This document shows positions 12,849 through 24,062 of a stretch of DNA of 64,000 nucleotides, in pieces. The stretch's first letter is position 1. Each line of letters starts with the position of its first letter. Location of the stretch: positions 1 through 64,000 of the forward strand of contig JAHQIW010004637.1 in NCBI GenBank assembly GCA_019055375.1. Reading direction: 5' to 3'. Made by a program: the position numbers and the translations under genes. The notes beneath the pieces were generated by a model. It did not search any database. It was given only the letters and a program-made list of their open reading frames with translations, and had not been told where the DNA came from. This stretch comes from Parelaphostrongylus tenuis. Lineage: Eukaryota > Nematoda > Chromadorea > Rhabditida > Metastrongylidae.

Positions 12849-13433
12849 TTACTGTAAAGATAAAAAGATGAAATGTAAGTGCACATATTCAATGGAAGAA
12901 ACTCACAGTTCTTCACTGATTTCATGCAAAGAACGGTGGCAATGTGACTGATCGATGTGCATGCATAAGTAGAAAATGATTGAACTCCCACATAGTTCCA
13001 ATATTTATAGTCATTCTTTCCGAAGTTATCACGTTATCAGTCAAATGATCAAAGAAAAATAAACACTATTCTTAACTTGACCGAATCTATTAGCGGTTGG
13101 TGGCTGGTAGCTATGATAGTGAGATATTGAAGAATGATTGGCGGGTAAACGGTGGCTTCGGTGGTGTATAGTCGGCAAGGGTCCCCGGTTTGGCTAAAAC
13201 GCGAGTTCAGCTCCTGTCCGCGTTTTTGCTCACCACTTAATTCGCCTGCCTATATTTGAAACATACCACTGCGAAAGGAGCAGTCTTAAGATAAGAAATC
13301 TTGACTGCTGAACCTATGTGACCTTGTGAAATATAGCGTGACGAAAAGATGTGTGTGATTTTCCAACTGGCTGTTGACGGTTGGCTGTTTACAGATAACG
13401 CGTTGTAGCGTATAAAGATGATGTGCAAAACAA

Positions 13434-13504
13434 GCGTTGGTGGTGCAACGACTAGCATACGCTCCCGGAAAGAGTGAGAGCTGGGTTCGAATCCCGCCTG
13501 ACGC
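13434..13504 (+). repeat. tRNA-like sequence (duplicate of 2083-2153)
   Basis: GCGTTGG acceptor, B box GGTTCGAATCC, and 3' CTGACGC followed by AAAAGTTTTT, a possible Pol III stop. It is the mirror of the copy in the left arm. Confidence 0.75.
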
Positions 13505-15588
13505 AAAAGTTTTTAACAGCACTCTACACTGTTGGGTGATTTCCAGTTTGTCAGACTGATGGCCTCAGTTAATTGGAGATTGAACCTAGTTTCTATAGTT
13601 CAGCAGAACCCTTTATAGGTCAACAGCCGAAAAGGACTGCTGTTCTTTACTCATCCGTTACTCGATGTTGGACCTGATGACACCATTGGGATGTTGTATC
13701 TGCAAATATAGTACACTGACTTCAAAGAAGTCTACAAAATCGCGTACTAATACAATACAAGAAGTTCGTCGAGAAACCATCTGTGGCTTTAATACTTAAT
13801 TTTCATCTACTGCCTATTTTCTTACTTAAAGGAGAGTGCGACGTGATAAACTACCACAAGAATGTCGAGTTGCGAGCAAAACTTGGAACCTCAGATGGGT
13901 TTCAACCACTGATTATTATCCGCTGAAAAGACTAACGTCTCATCCACTGCAACTGTAGTCTAATCGATGGTTTAGTATTGTGCTTGGATTGTTTGCCCGT
14001 GGTCAGTTGACACGGATATATTGTTAAATTTTATTGTGGATTGCGCTGTTTTGAATCTTTATGAAGGACAAAACACTATTTCATGAAGATTGGTTCATGA
14101 ACCATTGATCGATGAGCATATGGCCAACTCTGAATTCGCTGATGCTTTTTATTCTGTTCACTTTTGGTTTCTGTTCCAATGTCAATGGATAAATTGCCCG
14201 ATGGCTACAATGACTCGTTTTCAACGTTTTTCTGTGAGACCGGAAGTGGTCGCCATGTTCCCAAAGCGGTTATGATTGACCGGAGCTAACAGTCATAAAT
14301 GAAATCTGGACCGGACTTATCGCTCTCTTTTACACTCGGAGAAACTCATCAATGGCAAGGTGGACTCAACGAATAAGTATGCTCGTGGACATTCATCGGG
14401 AAAGAAATCATCAACCACCATACTACCGTCAGAATTGAAAGTAATCCCTTGCTTGGATAAACTCAGTGTACTTATGGAAAAAGTAAGGTGTTTTTCTTTT
14501 AACGATCGAGTTATTACGACATTGTAGCAGTGTTCTATTACTCTCGCCATGTTTTTGGACAATGATTTTTCATAAGGACCGCACTAAACTCTTATCACAT
14601 CTTGCCCATAAACAGGAATGTACCGGCTGGGAGTTGCTCGCCTTGTAATTCTTGCCATACAAGACTTTAGCTCCCTTCTACCGTAGATCGAACAGCCTCA
14701 AACGTGGATAATTAAACTTTATATATGATATAATAGCACAATGTCAACAACTAACGATATTGATATGTGTGTCTACAAGCTAAATGGATATATGCAATCA
14801 ATAATAGAGCATTAGAGAGGAGCAGGTCTATGAAATCATGTATGTATGATAGGGTGAGTAACAATGGCTCCTGAGGGGTGACAGCTAATCGGAAGGCTGC
14901 TGGTATGATGTGATGTGCGGGTGTAGGATACAATAGCGTCAAAAACAGCCTGAACTGAGCATTATATAAAGTTACGTATGAGACAATGCAAAGTGACGAT
15001 TGAGACGACTTTGGAGGGTGGCTTAATGGAAAGCGGACTAAGTTTCACATCATTCAGTTGGACAGGATTATGTCAATGGGGTTAAACCTAATACTCGCCT
15101 AAGAAATGGATTGACATGTTAGTATGGGACCTATGCAGATCACTTAGTAAGAGAGCTCAGCATCAATTTAGTTTACTCCTGTCAATGTTGAGTTGTAAGA
15201 ATAAGTGTAAGCAAGAGAGCAAGCAATAGGATCGGTGCTGTCGACTTCGACGAGTCATTATGAGAATCGAAAGGGAGATCAAAAACTGAAAACAGATTAC
15301 TGACTCGTGTTTGGAGAGCATTAGGCAAATGACTTTTTGGAAATGTGGTTAGGTGGCTGGAGAGGTAATTAAGCAATCAATAGGGTGACTCTAAGAAGTT
15401 GACAACGACTTGAGAAGCGTTAAAGTGTTATTAGAATGATTTAGATATTTGCCCTTCTCAAATGTACAGCAGGTGCCCTTTGAGATCAGTGAATAACTAA
15501 GATTATCAAGAAGGTAAGCAACGGGTTTGGATGTCGGCTACTGCTTGGAAGCCATTTGAGGCGACTGAAATGTCATCCAAGGCGTGCA

Positions 15589-16345
15589 CTTGGCCGTCGC
15601 TCACGAGATTTGTGTCCGTCTTTTGTCTGGAAACCGTTCGAACTGCCAGCTGCGAGATACAGGAATTTCCATCTTCGGCTCAACTCGCTAATCAGCGCTA
15701 TGACTCATTGTCTGAGCTTTTTCATTATCTATAATTAGAATACTAATTATTTGACCATATGCGACAGGAATAAGCGTAAGAGAGAGAGGAAAGTAGCAGT
15801 TGTTCCTCCGAATATTGGACGATTCTCTTGAGCACTTAAAGGTTACGGAGAGGATTGTTCTCGGTTAAAAGAGGCAAATGAACATCCAATCTCATCCGCT
15901 GAATAGGAACTTTTCATTGGAAGTTAGTAATCATTCGAAAGCTTAACTCTTTGACTAATGCCACACTTAGCCTCATTCTTCTTAAACACCCTCTGTTACG
16001 CTATAAGATCCAAAGTAAATCTTTGTTTCACACGACCACGTGTTAATTTTTTTATCTCACGTATTTTGCCTGGACAAAACTCCTTCCTTAGAGTGCTACT
16101 ACTCATTCGGCACCACAAGTTTCGAAGATCTCAAAGTGTGTTTGCTCTCTGAAAGGCTCTTTTGACAGCGCTGTAGTACGAAAGAAAGGTTTGCGCTTCA
16201 CTTCTCGCCAGACAGAACTCTTTTTTGAAACTATTTGTAACCATTCGATAGCATGAACTTCAATGACTCCAACGATGTGGTTACTTTTCGAACATATCGC
16301 TAGCAGGGAGAGTAAGATCGAGTTTTGCACTTTCGGCAAGCTTGT
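15589..16345. repeat. Outer continuation of copy C and CATTCGAAAGC-family sequence
   Basis: 15589-16190 continues the alignment to copy B (10730-11345). From 15890 it carries the AACTTTTCATTGGA...CATTCGAAAGC block seen in the large foldbacks further right. 16200-16330 (CCATTCGATAGCATGAACTTC) resembles the inner part of the same foldbacks. No coding sequence was recognised. Confidence 0.6.
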
Positions 16346-16536
16346 TTATCGGCTAGTGCCTGGATCGCGGTCAGCTGATCGAGGGAATGGTCGCTGGTTA
16401 TTGGGATGCAGTTTGTAATTCGAATGAGAGTTTTTTCTCCGCTTTGAGGGGAACTCCAGACAAAACAATGACTTAGGTACTACGTTAATTTCTCAACGTA
16501 TACTTTTCGTGCTTCTAGCGAACTATGAAGGATGAA

Positions 16537-16832
16537 AGAATAAAGCTCTCGGCGTTGATCAATCCCTGAGGGATGCACCATGCAGTCGTGTTCAATTTCT
16601 AACTTCGTTTGAGGTGAATAAATGCATATCTGGCCTTTGCAATGACTCGCGATGGCCTGCCGCTGAACCGAGTCAATGTTGCTTATCCTCCTATACAAGT
16701 CTTAGACCAGTCTGATATCAGTCTACCGAACCCGGAGCGATGACTGGCTTGGTGAGCCATGAGCGCGAGATCGGATCATTGACCCCGTGTGCGACGCAGA
16801 GCACTTCTAACCACTGCGCCACATGGGCCACC
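16537..16832 (-). mobile_element. tRNA-derived SINE (GTGGCGCAGTGG family)
   Basis: The minus-strand head ATGTGGCGCAGTGGTTAGA has an A box (TGGCGCAGTGG) and a weakened B box. About 200 bp of conserved body follows, then the tail ending near ATCAACGCCGAGAGCTTTAT. It lies directly after the RTE 3' end in the same orientation, which suggests the RTE or a relative supplied the retrotransposition machinery. Confidence 0.85.
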
Positions 16833-16837
16833 AGCGT

Positions 16838-19533
16838 ACTATCACCTGTATCACCTGTCGTCCCGTTGATGGTCCAGTGACACGAGCGGGTACCAGCAAC
16901 TCTTCCATTATTACCTATCGCGTGCAAGAGTAGATCAGTGGGTCCTCCTCGCTCTAGGGATTCGCTGAGCATCATATCTTTCTCCTATCGCTTTCGTGAA
17001 GAAATCGGACCAACGGGCCAGTGGTCTTCCTTTAGAGCGCTTGACGTCCCGAGGAGACCAGTTGGTAACGGCTCTCGTCCATCGGTTGCCGCTGAAGCGC
17101 ATCACCTGTCGGCCCACCTTATTTTCGATACCCTGGCGTGTAAAACGGCGTCTCTGATTTTCGATCGTTGACGTAGGTCGGAACTTCGGAAATTTTCTCA
17201 TTTGCGAGATACGGGATACTTCTAGCATCGACCTTTCGACTGCGCGTTCGATAACGCCAAGTGATCTTTCATCCGCCTACGTAGCGAGCAGGTTTCTGCT
17301 GCAGACGTTAGGGCAGGGATAATTATCGAGCCGAAAAGGTGGACACGGAGTCGGATGTTCTTTGCCCTCTTCACTACATCTTCGATTCTCCTAAACCTTC
17401 CCCAAGCCGCTCGTTCCCTCCTGCTCAACTCTGGAGCTAGGCCGTTATTAATGATGAATTCACAACCTATTTAGATATAACTGGAGCACTCGGAGATTGT
17501 CATTCCGTTGAGCGTGAATGGGGCATTAGAAACTCATCCGTTCCTCATGAACATTGTTTTCGTTAGATTCAATTGAAGGCCAATTTTTCCACAGGCGTTA
17601 TCAAAATCGGTCAACATTCGTTTCGCTAACTGATGTTTGGTGTTATGAGAACGATATCGTCAGCAAAGCGAAGATGGTTTAATTGTCGACCGTCAATTTT
17701 CACTCCCATATCGTTATATTCTGATGTTCGCATGACGTTTTGTAGGGTGGCAGTGAATAGTTTTGGCGAAATTGTATCACCTTGTCGAACCCCTCTTCTT
17801 ACGTCAATGGTGATATTGTTGTAGAATGGAGATATTTTGGACGTGAAATCTTTATACAGCTCACGAACGATCATTATGCACCGAGTAGGACGCCCTGGTT
17901 ATTCAGAGCCTCTACGACCGCTTCTGTTTTTACTGAAACAAAAGCTTTTTTCAAATGATGAAAGTGAGTCAGAGTGGCTGTTTGTACTTTCGTGAAACTT
18001 CAATGAGTCTTGTAATCGTGTGGATGTGGTCTATGGTATTAAATCCTTTTCGGAACCCTCCTTCTTCGCATGGCTGTCCTTCGTCCAGTGTTCTGTCAAT
18101 CCTGTTCAGGATGACTCGAGTAAAGAGTTCATAGACAACGGAGAGCAAGCAGATTGGGCGATAATTGCCTATGTGGTGAAGGTCTTCTTTTTGAATAACA
18201 ATACCGTCTTGCTGGTCTTCCATTGAAAAGGGACATTGCATTCTGACAGGTAGCGAGTGTAGAGCCGGGCCAGGGTGTTGATGAGAACTAGCGGCAGGTT
18301 CTTCAGGTGTTCTGGTCTAATCCTGGCCGGTCTGGACCGGGTGTTGTTCTGTTCTTCACCGACGATATAGCATGTCGGATTTCGGAAGGGAAGACCGGTG
18401 GAACGACATATTCGTCCTCATTCAATCTATATGACGGTAAGAGAACATGGCTAGCGAAGAAATCCGAGTAGCATTGGTGGATGATTTTCTCCATAGCCCT
18501 TCTCGAAGCTGTAAGTGTCCCGTCAGGGTGTCGGAGTGCAATCATCTTGGACTTATAGTTGGCGAAGCCTCGCTGGGCTTTGCGAATACTCTTCCCAGCT
18601 TCTACAGCTTCTGCCATAACTGCTGCTCTTCTTTCTTTGAGGTCTTCTTTTATCGCTTCTCTGAAGCGTTTCGCAATTTCGGACGTAAGGTTTCGGTTGC
18701 CTGCAGCTCGTGCGATTTCACATTGATGTATCAGCTTAAGTGTCTGCGGGGACAAGCGTCTCTTCGTAACGTTGGGGCTCTCAGCTTTCATAGTGCTAAC
18801 GTGAAGATATTCAACGAGTCGATCGTATTCTTCGTCAATGTTGTCGACAAAGGTATCTTCCCAAGAGCCGACTAATAATTTGAATATATCCCAGTTTATG
18901 GTAGTTCTGGGAATTCGTTGTTTGAATTTAGCGCCTTTCTCTCCCCTCCGCGAAAAACGGAACGTTGCGAGAAAGCGGCGATGGTCTGATCCCGTGTAGA
19001 ACTTCGGAACAACAGCGACATCAGTCAGGCGAAACCTTCGATTGACTAAGATGTGATCGATTTCGTTATGGTATTCTCCATTGGGATACTCCTACGTCCA
19101 GCGCTGAGAAAGAGGCTTTTGGAATTGCGAGTTACCATGGATGGTTTGGGTCGTCATGATAAACTCAGATATCCTCTCACCCTGTTCATTCCTTTCTAGT
19201 CCGTGGGTCCCTATGTGACGTTCTTCAGACGTTCTTCTAGGCCCAATTTTTGAGTTAAAACCTCCGACAATGACCTTGAAGAATGTATGATCTTTTCTGA
19301 AGAATTTTTCGAGGTCCATATAGAACGCTTCGACTTCGTCTTCGTCATAGCTTGATGTTGATGCGTAAGCAACGAAGATGGTCAAAGCCGACATAGAACC
19401 ACATCGTTTCAACCGTAATTGTCCTATACGGCTTGTTAGTTTTTCAAACGAACTAATGCTCACGGTCAAATTCGATTTGACGAAGACGCCAACGCCGCCG
19501 ACACCTCTGCGATCGCATGTACCAAGGAACATT
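16838..19533 (-). pseudogene. Dead RTE-type non-LTR retrotransposon
   Basis: Minus-strand remnants of one polyprotein. The apurinic-like endonuclease is at 19532-19092 ([29 protein letters not shown] replaces the usual GDFN motif). A linker is at 18791-18303. Reverse transcriptase fragments are at 18241-17969 (GNYRPICLLSVVYELFTRVI) and 17874-17626 (RRGVRQGDTISPKLFTAT, and the catalytic FADD in LRFADDIVLITP). The C-terminal domain is at 17428-16860 (RWTRAVTNWSPRDVKR, ending QRDDR and a stop). Frameshifts and stops separate these pieces, and the 5' end stops exactly where the Penelope element ends. The 3' end shows GTGATA/GATACAG mini-repeats, as is common for RTE tails. It contributes no working protein. 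Confidence 0.9.
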
Positions 19534-22425
19534 TTGAAAATGAGAAGAAAAACTTAGAAAACTAATCTTTATTTAAAGCTTCACGAGGTTAGTATCTTCT
19601 CCCAATCACTTGTTTTTCTTTCCGGTTAAGGGGTTTTCGGTATTGCTTGTGGCTGACGTTCCGACAAATACGCCTTCTTCAAAGCCTGAACGTATTATTC
19701 GTTGTAGCTTTATTTATATGACTATATACTAGGGAAAAATTTTTTTTTTGAAAATTTAAGATATGTAAGCGATACTTGATTCAGGGAAAACCACTCACCT
19801 TACCATCTAATCTAGGGACTAGCTATGTTGTTAGCGCCAGGGTGACGTATGAACCTGCCCCCATGTCACTAGGTCAGATTATGTATAGGTGTCAGCTGAG
19901 ACCCATGCTAGAAAATTAATGTGAGCTAAGGTGCCATATGGTTGGTTATGTTAAGGCACTCTCCCTTTTTGTTCATTTGCGGGTTTTTGGAAATTATCCA
20001 GAAAGCTTCAAGTGTCTTTCGCGCCGATGTTTTTGATTCGTGCCCTAGGATTTTGACTACTACCTCGAAGTCGTCATCGTTGTGTCTCTAAATCCTGTGT
20101 GTACCTAGAGGTTTACCTGGGTCTTTACTTGTTTTCCCATCTCGGTGCTCTTTAATGCGGATGTGAAGTGGTCTGTCTGTTTTGCCAATATATTCACCAC
20201 CACATGTCTTACAAGAGATAAGGTATATTGTACCTACACTCATGCAGTCACCGTCTCTACCGTTGAGACAAATAACGCAGTCCTTTTTATTACATAGCCG
20301 GTCATACAAGCGGTTTCGAACTAATTGACGACGCAGCGTTTTAGGAATCTCTACAATTCCTATAGAATCTTCTAGACCACTGTCTTTTAGACACCTTTTA
20401 ATAGCGGTACTGACTTCGTCTGTTATATAAGGTAGTATAAGAGGAACCTTATTGTTTAGGTGTAACGCCCTGTTGTTCCCATTGCGAGGCTTTTCGTTCC
20501 TTTTGGGTCTAACGTTAGTTGCTGTTCTTTTTTGTGCCCATTAGAAATGGCTATTTCTAGCGCTAAGTCTAGTGATTCCCTTCTTTCATCGCTCCCGTAC
20601 AAACACTTGCAGTTGTTCGATACATATTTCGGGTAAGTGCTTTTTTAGTATGTGAGGGATGAGAAGAAAGGTAGACACATATTCTGGATAAGTGCTTCTT
20701 TAGTATGTGAGGTATGAGAAGAAAGGTAATGTATCAAGGTGTTTTTGTTACTAGGCTTGCGATACCATTTTGTGTTGTAGCCACTTTCATTAAGTTGAAC
20801 TTGAACATTCAAGAAAGGAAGACAGCTCTCTGAATTTTGTTGTTCTCTCCTCAACTTAATAAACTCTGATTGACCGTTCGGAATTTCAAAGCATTTATCC
20901 ATCTCCTCTTGTGTAGAGCAGATGATAAAGCAATCGTCTATATATCGACAGTAGAGTATTGGACGCCGATGGAGAACTGGAGCTTCCTTTTGACATGAAA
21001 GCGATGGCTAAGGTGGGTGCTAGTCTTTGCCCCATTGCCAACCCTCTAATTTGGGCGAAATATTTATCAACCACCTGAATATCGAACAGCTTAGACATGA
21101 CTTAAGGAGTGTGATAAGCTGTTGGACCGACAAGCCAAACATATCTAAGTTTTCTATGTTTTCTATCAGTAATTCATGAGTGGCTTGTATTGCGACATCA
21201 TTTGATACGTTTGTATAGAGCGCTGTAACATCAAATGACTCCATTACATACAGATGATTTGGACGAGCATTTTTAAGGTGCTCTAGGAATATATTGGTGT
21301 TGGGGAGATGGGATGGTATCAACTTCAGTAATTGCGACAAAATGAGGCCAAGAAACCATGTTATCCTATCCGTCGGCCCTCCTACACAGCTAATGATTGG
21401 TCTAACTTTGAACGTAGATGGATCGGTAGACCCGAAATCATTAGCAAAATTTTATATGTTTCAATGAGTGTGTAGAGGACAGGGCAAGTTGGTGGTTCAA
21501 GTTTTAGTTGACGGATACGAGATTGTTGTAAACCCGCAGCATTTGCCGTTCGGACCCATTCTTCATTCGATTTTCGTCATAGTGATTTAGATTCCTTTTC
21601 AGAGGAAGGTCGATAGAGAAGCATCTTGGAGATGTTTCTCCGTTATATCAACATCCAGTTAACGAGGAATAACTACAAATTCCCCACCCTTATCGCTATT
21701 AGATAAACGGATGCTTTTTGAGTTTATCAGCTCTCGGACTTCTTTTATACTACGCTTTTGTTTTTTGGTTAAGTTGGAGCTGAATTTGCTTTGTCGGTAT
21801 CGATTAGGTATGTGGAAGAGTTCGTCTGAAAATGTACGGAAGATTGAGTCAATTTCGCTATCAGGTTGTTGTTGTTTGAAGAATGTTCGTGGAAAAGGAG
21901 GTGGTGGTAGTGGTGTTGCCTCTCTCAATGTGCTGGACCTAACTTTTCTTGTTTCGCTTTATAACGGAGTTGATCTGGGACTTCGTGCAAATTACAAGCG
22001 ATAGCGGGCAGCGATGTTTTGGAAAGTGATTGAGCAGGTGAAAAACTTGGCTACAATTCCAATAGTGATTGCGCACTATCCGTGAGGGTTATGCCTCCTA
22101 ATATGGTATCTCTGGAGGGTTTTGGCGCGTCTTTTACCTCAGATTCTCCTTCGAATTTGCCAGAAGTGGCAACTTTTTAAGCATGAATTTGAACTTGAAT
22201 TTCGCTCCCATAGTAGATTATCAAATTTCTTTTGTAATTTATGTTCTATGTCATATCGAATATCGTCACAAATAGACACAGATTCATCTACTATTCTTTT
22301 CCAAAGATTCATATCCAAATACTGGAAACAATGATTTTCTTTATAGACACATTTTACCAGAAGTGAAAACAGTTTGTTTTTTGTATTTGTAGACAAATGC
22401 GTAATAAACGCATGTGCTGTTTATT
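19534..22425 (-). mobile_element. Penelope-like retroelement, copy 1, decayed
   Basis: In minus-strand order: an N-terminal region (22396-22139); LSNSDKGGEFVVIPR (ending 21659), a conserved PLE reverse-transcriptase entry motif; SFDVTALYTNVSNDVAIQAT (about 21220); QIRGLAMGQRLAPTLAI (about 21035); the catalytic YIDD at 20944-20933 inside CRYIDDCFIIC; and a C-terminal GIY-YIG nuclease (20309-20088; TIYLISCKTCGGEYIGKT, then a conserved RIKEH). This is the normal PLE order of RT then endonuclease. Several frameshifts break the frame, so it is inactive. The 3' part (20087-19534) is shared with copy 2 and ends TTAGTTTTCTAAGTTTTTCT, with a hammerhead-like motif at 19686-19651 (degenerate here). Confidence 0.9.
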
Positions 22426-23699
22426 AAGTTGACGCGAGAACAACAAATTCCAGAGAGCTGGCTTCCCTTCTTAAACCTTCAAGTTCAACTTAATGAAAGT
22501 GGCTACAACACAAAATGGTATCGCAAGCCTAGTAAGAAAAACATCTTGGTACATTACCTTTCTTCTCATCCCTCACATACTAAGAAAGCACTTATCCGAA
22601 ATATGTATCAAACAACTGCAAGTGCTTGTACGGGAGCGATGAAAGAAGGGAATCACTAGACTTAGAGCGAGAAATAGCCATTACTAATGGGTACAAAGAA
22701 AGAACAGCAACTAACGTCAGGTTCAAAAGGAGCGGCAAGCCTCGCAATGGGAACAACACGGCGCCACACCTAAGCAATAAGGTATCTTTTATACTACCTT
22801 TCATAACAGACGAAGTCAGTACCGCTATTAGAAAGTGTCTAAAAAACAGTGGTCTAGATGATTCTGTAGGAATTGTAGAAATTCCTCCTAAAACACAGCG
22901 TCGTCAGAAAGTTCGATACCGCTTGTATGACCGTCTATGTAATACAAAGGACTGCGTTATTTGTCCCAACGTTAGAGACGGTGATTGCATGAGCGTAGGT
23001 ACAATATACCTTATCTCTTGTAAGACATGTGGTGGTGATTGTATTGGCGAAACAGGCAGACCACTTCACATCCGCATTAAAGAGCACCTAGATGGAAAAA
23101 CAAATAAAGACCCAGGTAAACCTCTAGGTACACACAGGATTTAGAGACACAACGATGACGACTTCGAGGTAGTAGTCAAATTCCTAGGGCACGAATCAAA
23201 AACATCGGCACGAAAGACACTTTAAGCTTTCTGGATAAATTCCAAAAACGCGCAAATGAACAAAAAGGGAAAGTGCCTTAACATAACCAACCATATGGCA
23301 CCTTAGCTCACATTAATTTTCTAGCATGGGTCTCAGTTGACACCTATACATAATCTGACCTAGTGACATGGGGGCGGGTTCATACGTCACCCTGGCACTA
23401 ACAACATAGCTAGCCCCTGGATTAGATGGTAAGGTGAGTGGTGTTCCCTGAATCAAGTATCGCTTACAATATCTTAGATTTTCAAAAAAATTTTTTTTCC
23501 TTAGTATATAGTCATATAAATAAAGCTACAACGAATAATACGTTCAGGCTCTGACGAAGGCGTATTTGTCGAAACGTCAGCCACAAGCAATCGCGAAAAC
23601 CCCTCGACCGAAAAGAAAAACAGTTGATTGGGAAAAGATACCAACCTCGCGAAGCTTTGAATAAAGATTAGTTTTCTAAGTTTTTTTTCTCATCTTCAA
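22426..23699 (+). mobile_element. Penelope-like retroelement, copy 2, 5'-truncated
   Basis: It begins abruptly at the KLTREQQ equivalent and reads on the plus strand, head to head with copy 1. The first piece covers the end of the RT domain (SGYNTKWYRKPSKKN, 22500). A frameshift near 22625 leads into an open frame to 23144 with the GIY-YIG domain (GTIYLISCKTCGGDCIGETG; Y of the second motif is replaced, DCIGE). Its 3' end has a hammerhead-like motif at 23547-23582 and stops at 23699 in the same sequence as copy 1. Inverted or tandem paired copies are typical of Penelope insertions. Confidence 0.88.
23547..23582 (+). ncRNA. Hammerhead-like motif at PLE 3' end
   Basis: GGCT (23547-23550) pairs with AGCC (23579-23582) as stem I. 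The CTGACGA core, an extra A, a four-pair stem II with G-U pairs (GGCG/TGTC, loop TATT), GAAA and a GTC cleavage triplet follow in order. The extra A and very short stem III make self-cleavage as a monomer doubtful. Penelope-like elements are known to carry hammerheads in their terminal regions. Confidence 0.5.
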
Positions 23700-23714
23700 C
23701 CGCTCCCATTGTCG

Positions 23715-23885
23715 ACATGTTGATGCTTGGTTCACCTGAGCCGATAGCAGCACGAATCTGATGCATCAGTGGACCACCGAGAGTCATTGTCGTAGGCCAA
23801 TCATGTACATCATGGAGAACCGTACTCGATTAAGTCGAATGCATAGCACATCTTTATGGGGTCAATCAACGCCAAGGATTTAGTC
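23715..23885 (+). mobile_element. Degenerate SINE fragment
   Basis: TTCACCTGAGCCGATAGCAG, ACCACCGAGAGTCATTGTCG and the closing GTCAATCAACGCCAAGGA follow the order of the SINE body in the 49563-49862 copy. The head is missing. Divergence is high. Confidence 0.5.
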
Positions 23886-24062
23886 CTTACATCTCATATC
23901 TATGCGACTAGCAAAAACTCACCCAGGAAGCAACCAGAATGATGTTTTGGCGAAACTGGCTGATATTCTCATCGGATAATGCTACTGAGAATATGAAATA
24001 GTCTATACTCAGATATTTGCTTACTTTTTGTTGAAAGTGAAGTTATCATCGTATTTTGTAAT
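23886..24062. other. Short unassigned spacer
   Basis: AT-rich sequence between the degenerate SINE and repeat copy D. No feature was seen. Confidence 0.4.

Larger units (their letters stand above)
11363..15588 (+). repeat. Right arm of 4.2-kb inverted duplication (copy C)
   Basis: Reverse complement of 1-4222 over its whole length; the coordinates sum to 15586-15589 throughout, so there are only a few indels. The repeat continues past the arm to about 16190, matching copy B. It contains orphan exons 1 and 2 of the unknown gene on the minus strand, the foldback 11693-12127 and the tRNA-like copy 13434-13504. Confidence 0.93.

Noticed and set aside
14317..14562. 81-codon minus-strand frame, duplicated at 9453-9698, as a gene
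   Set aside because: Kept only as a property of the repeat; no family recognised, the inverted copy at 1028-1255 is altered, and copy D is broken.
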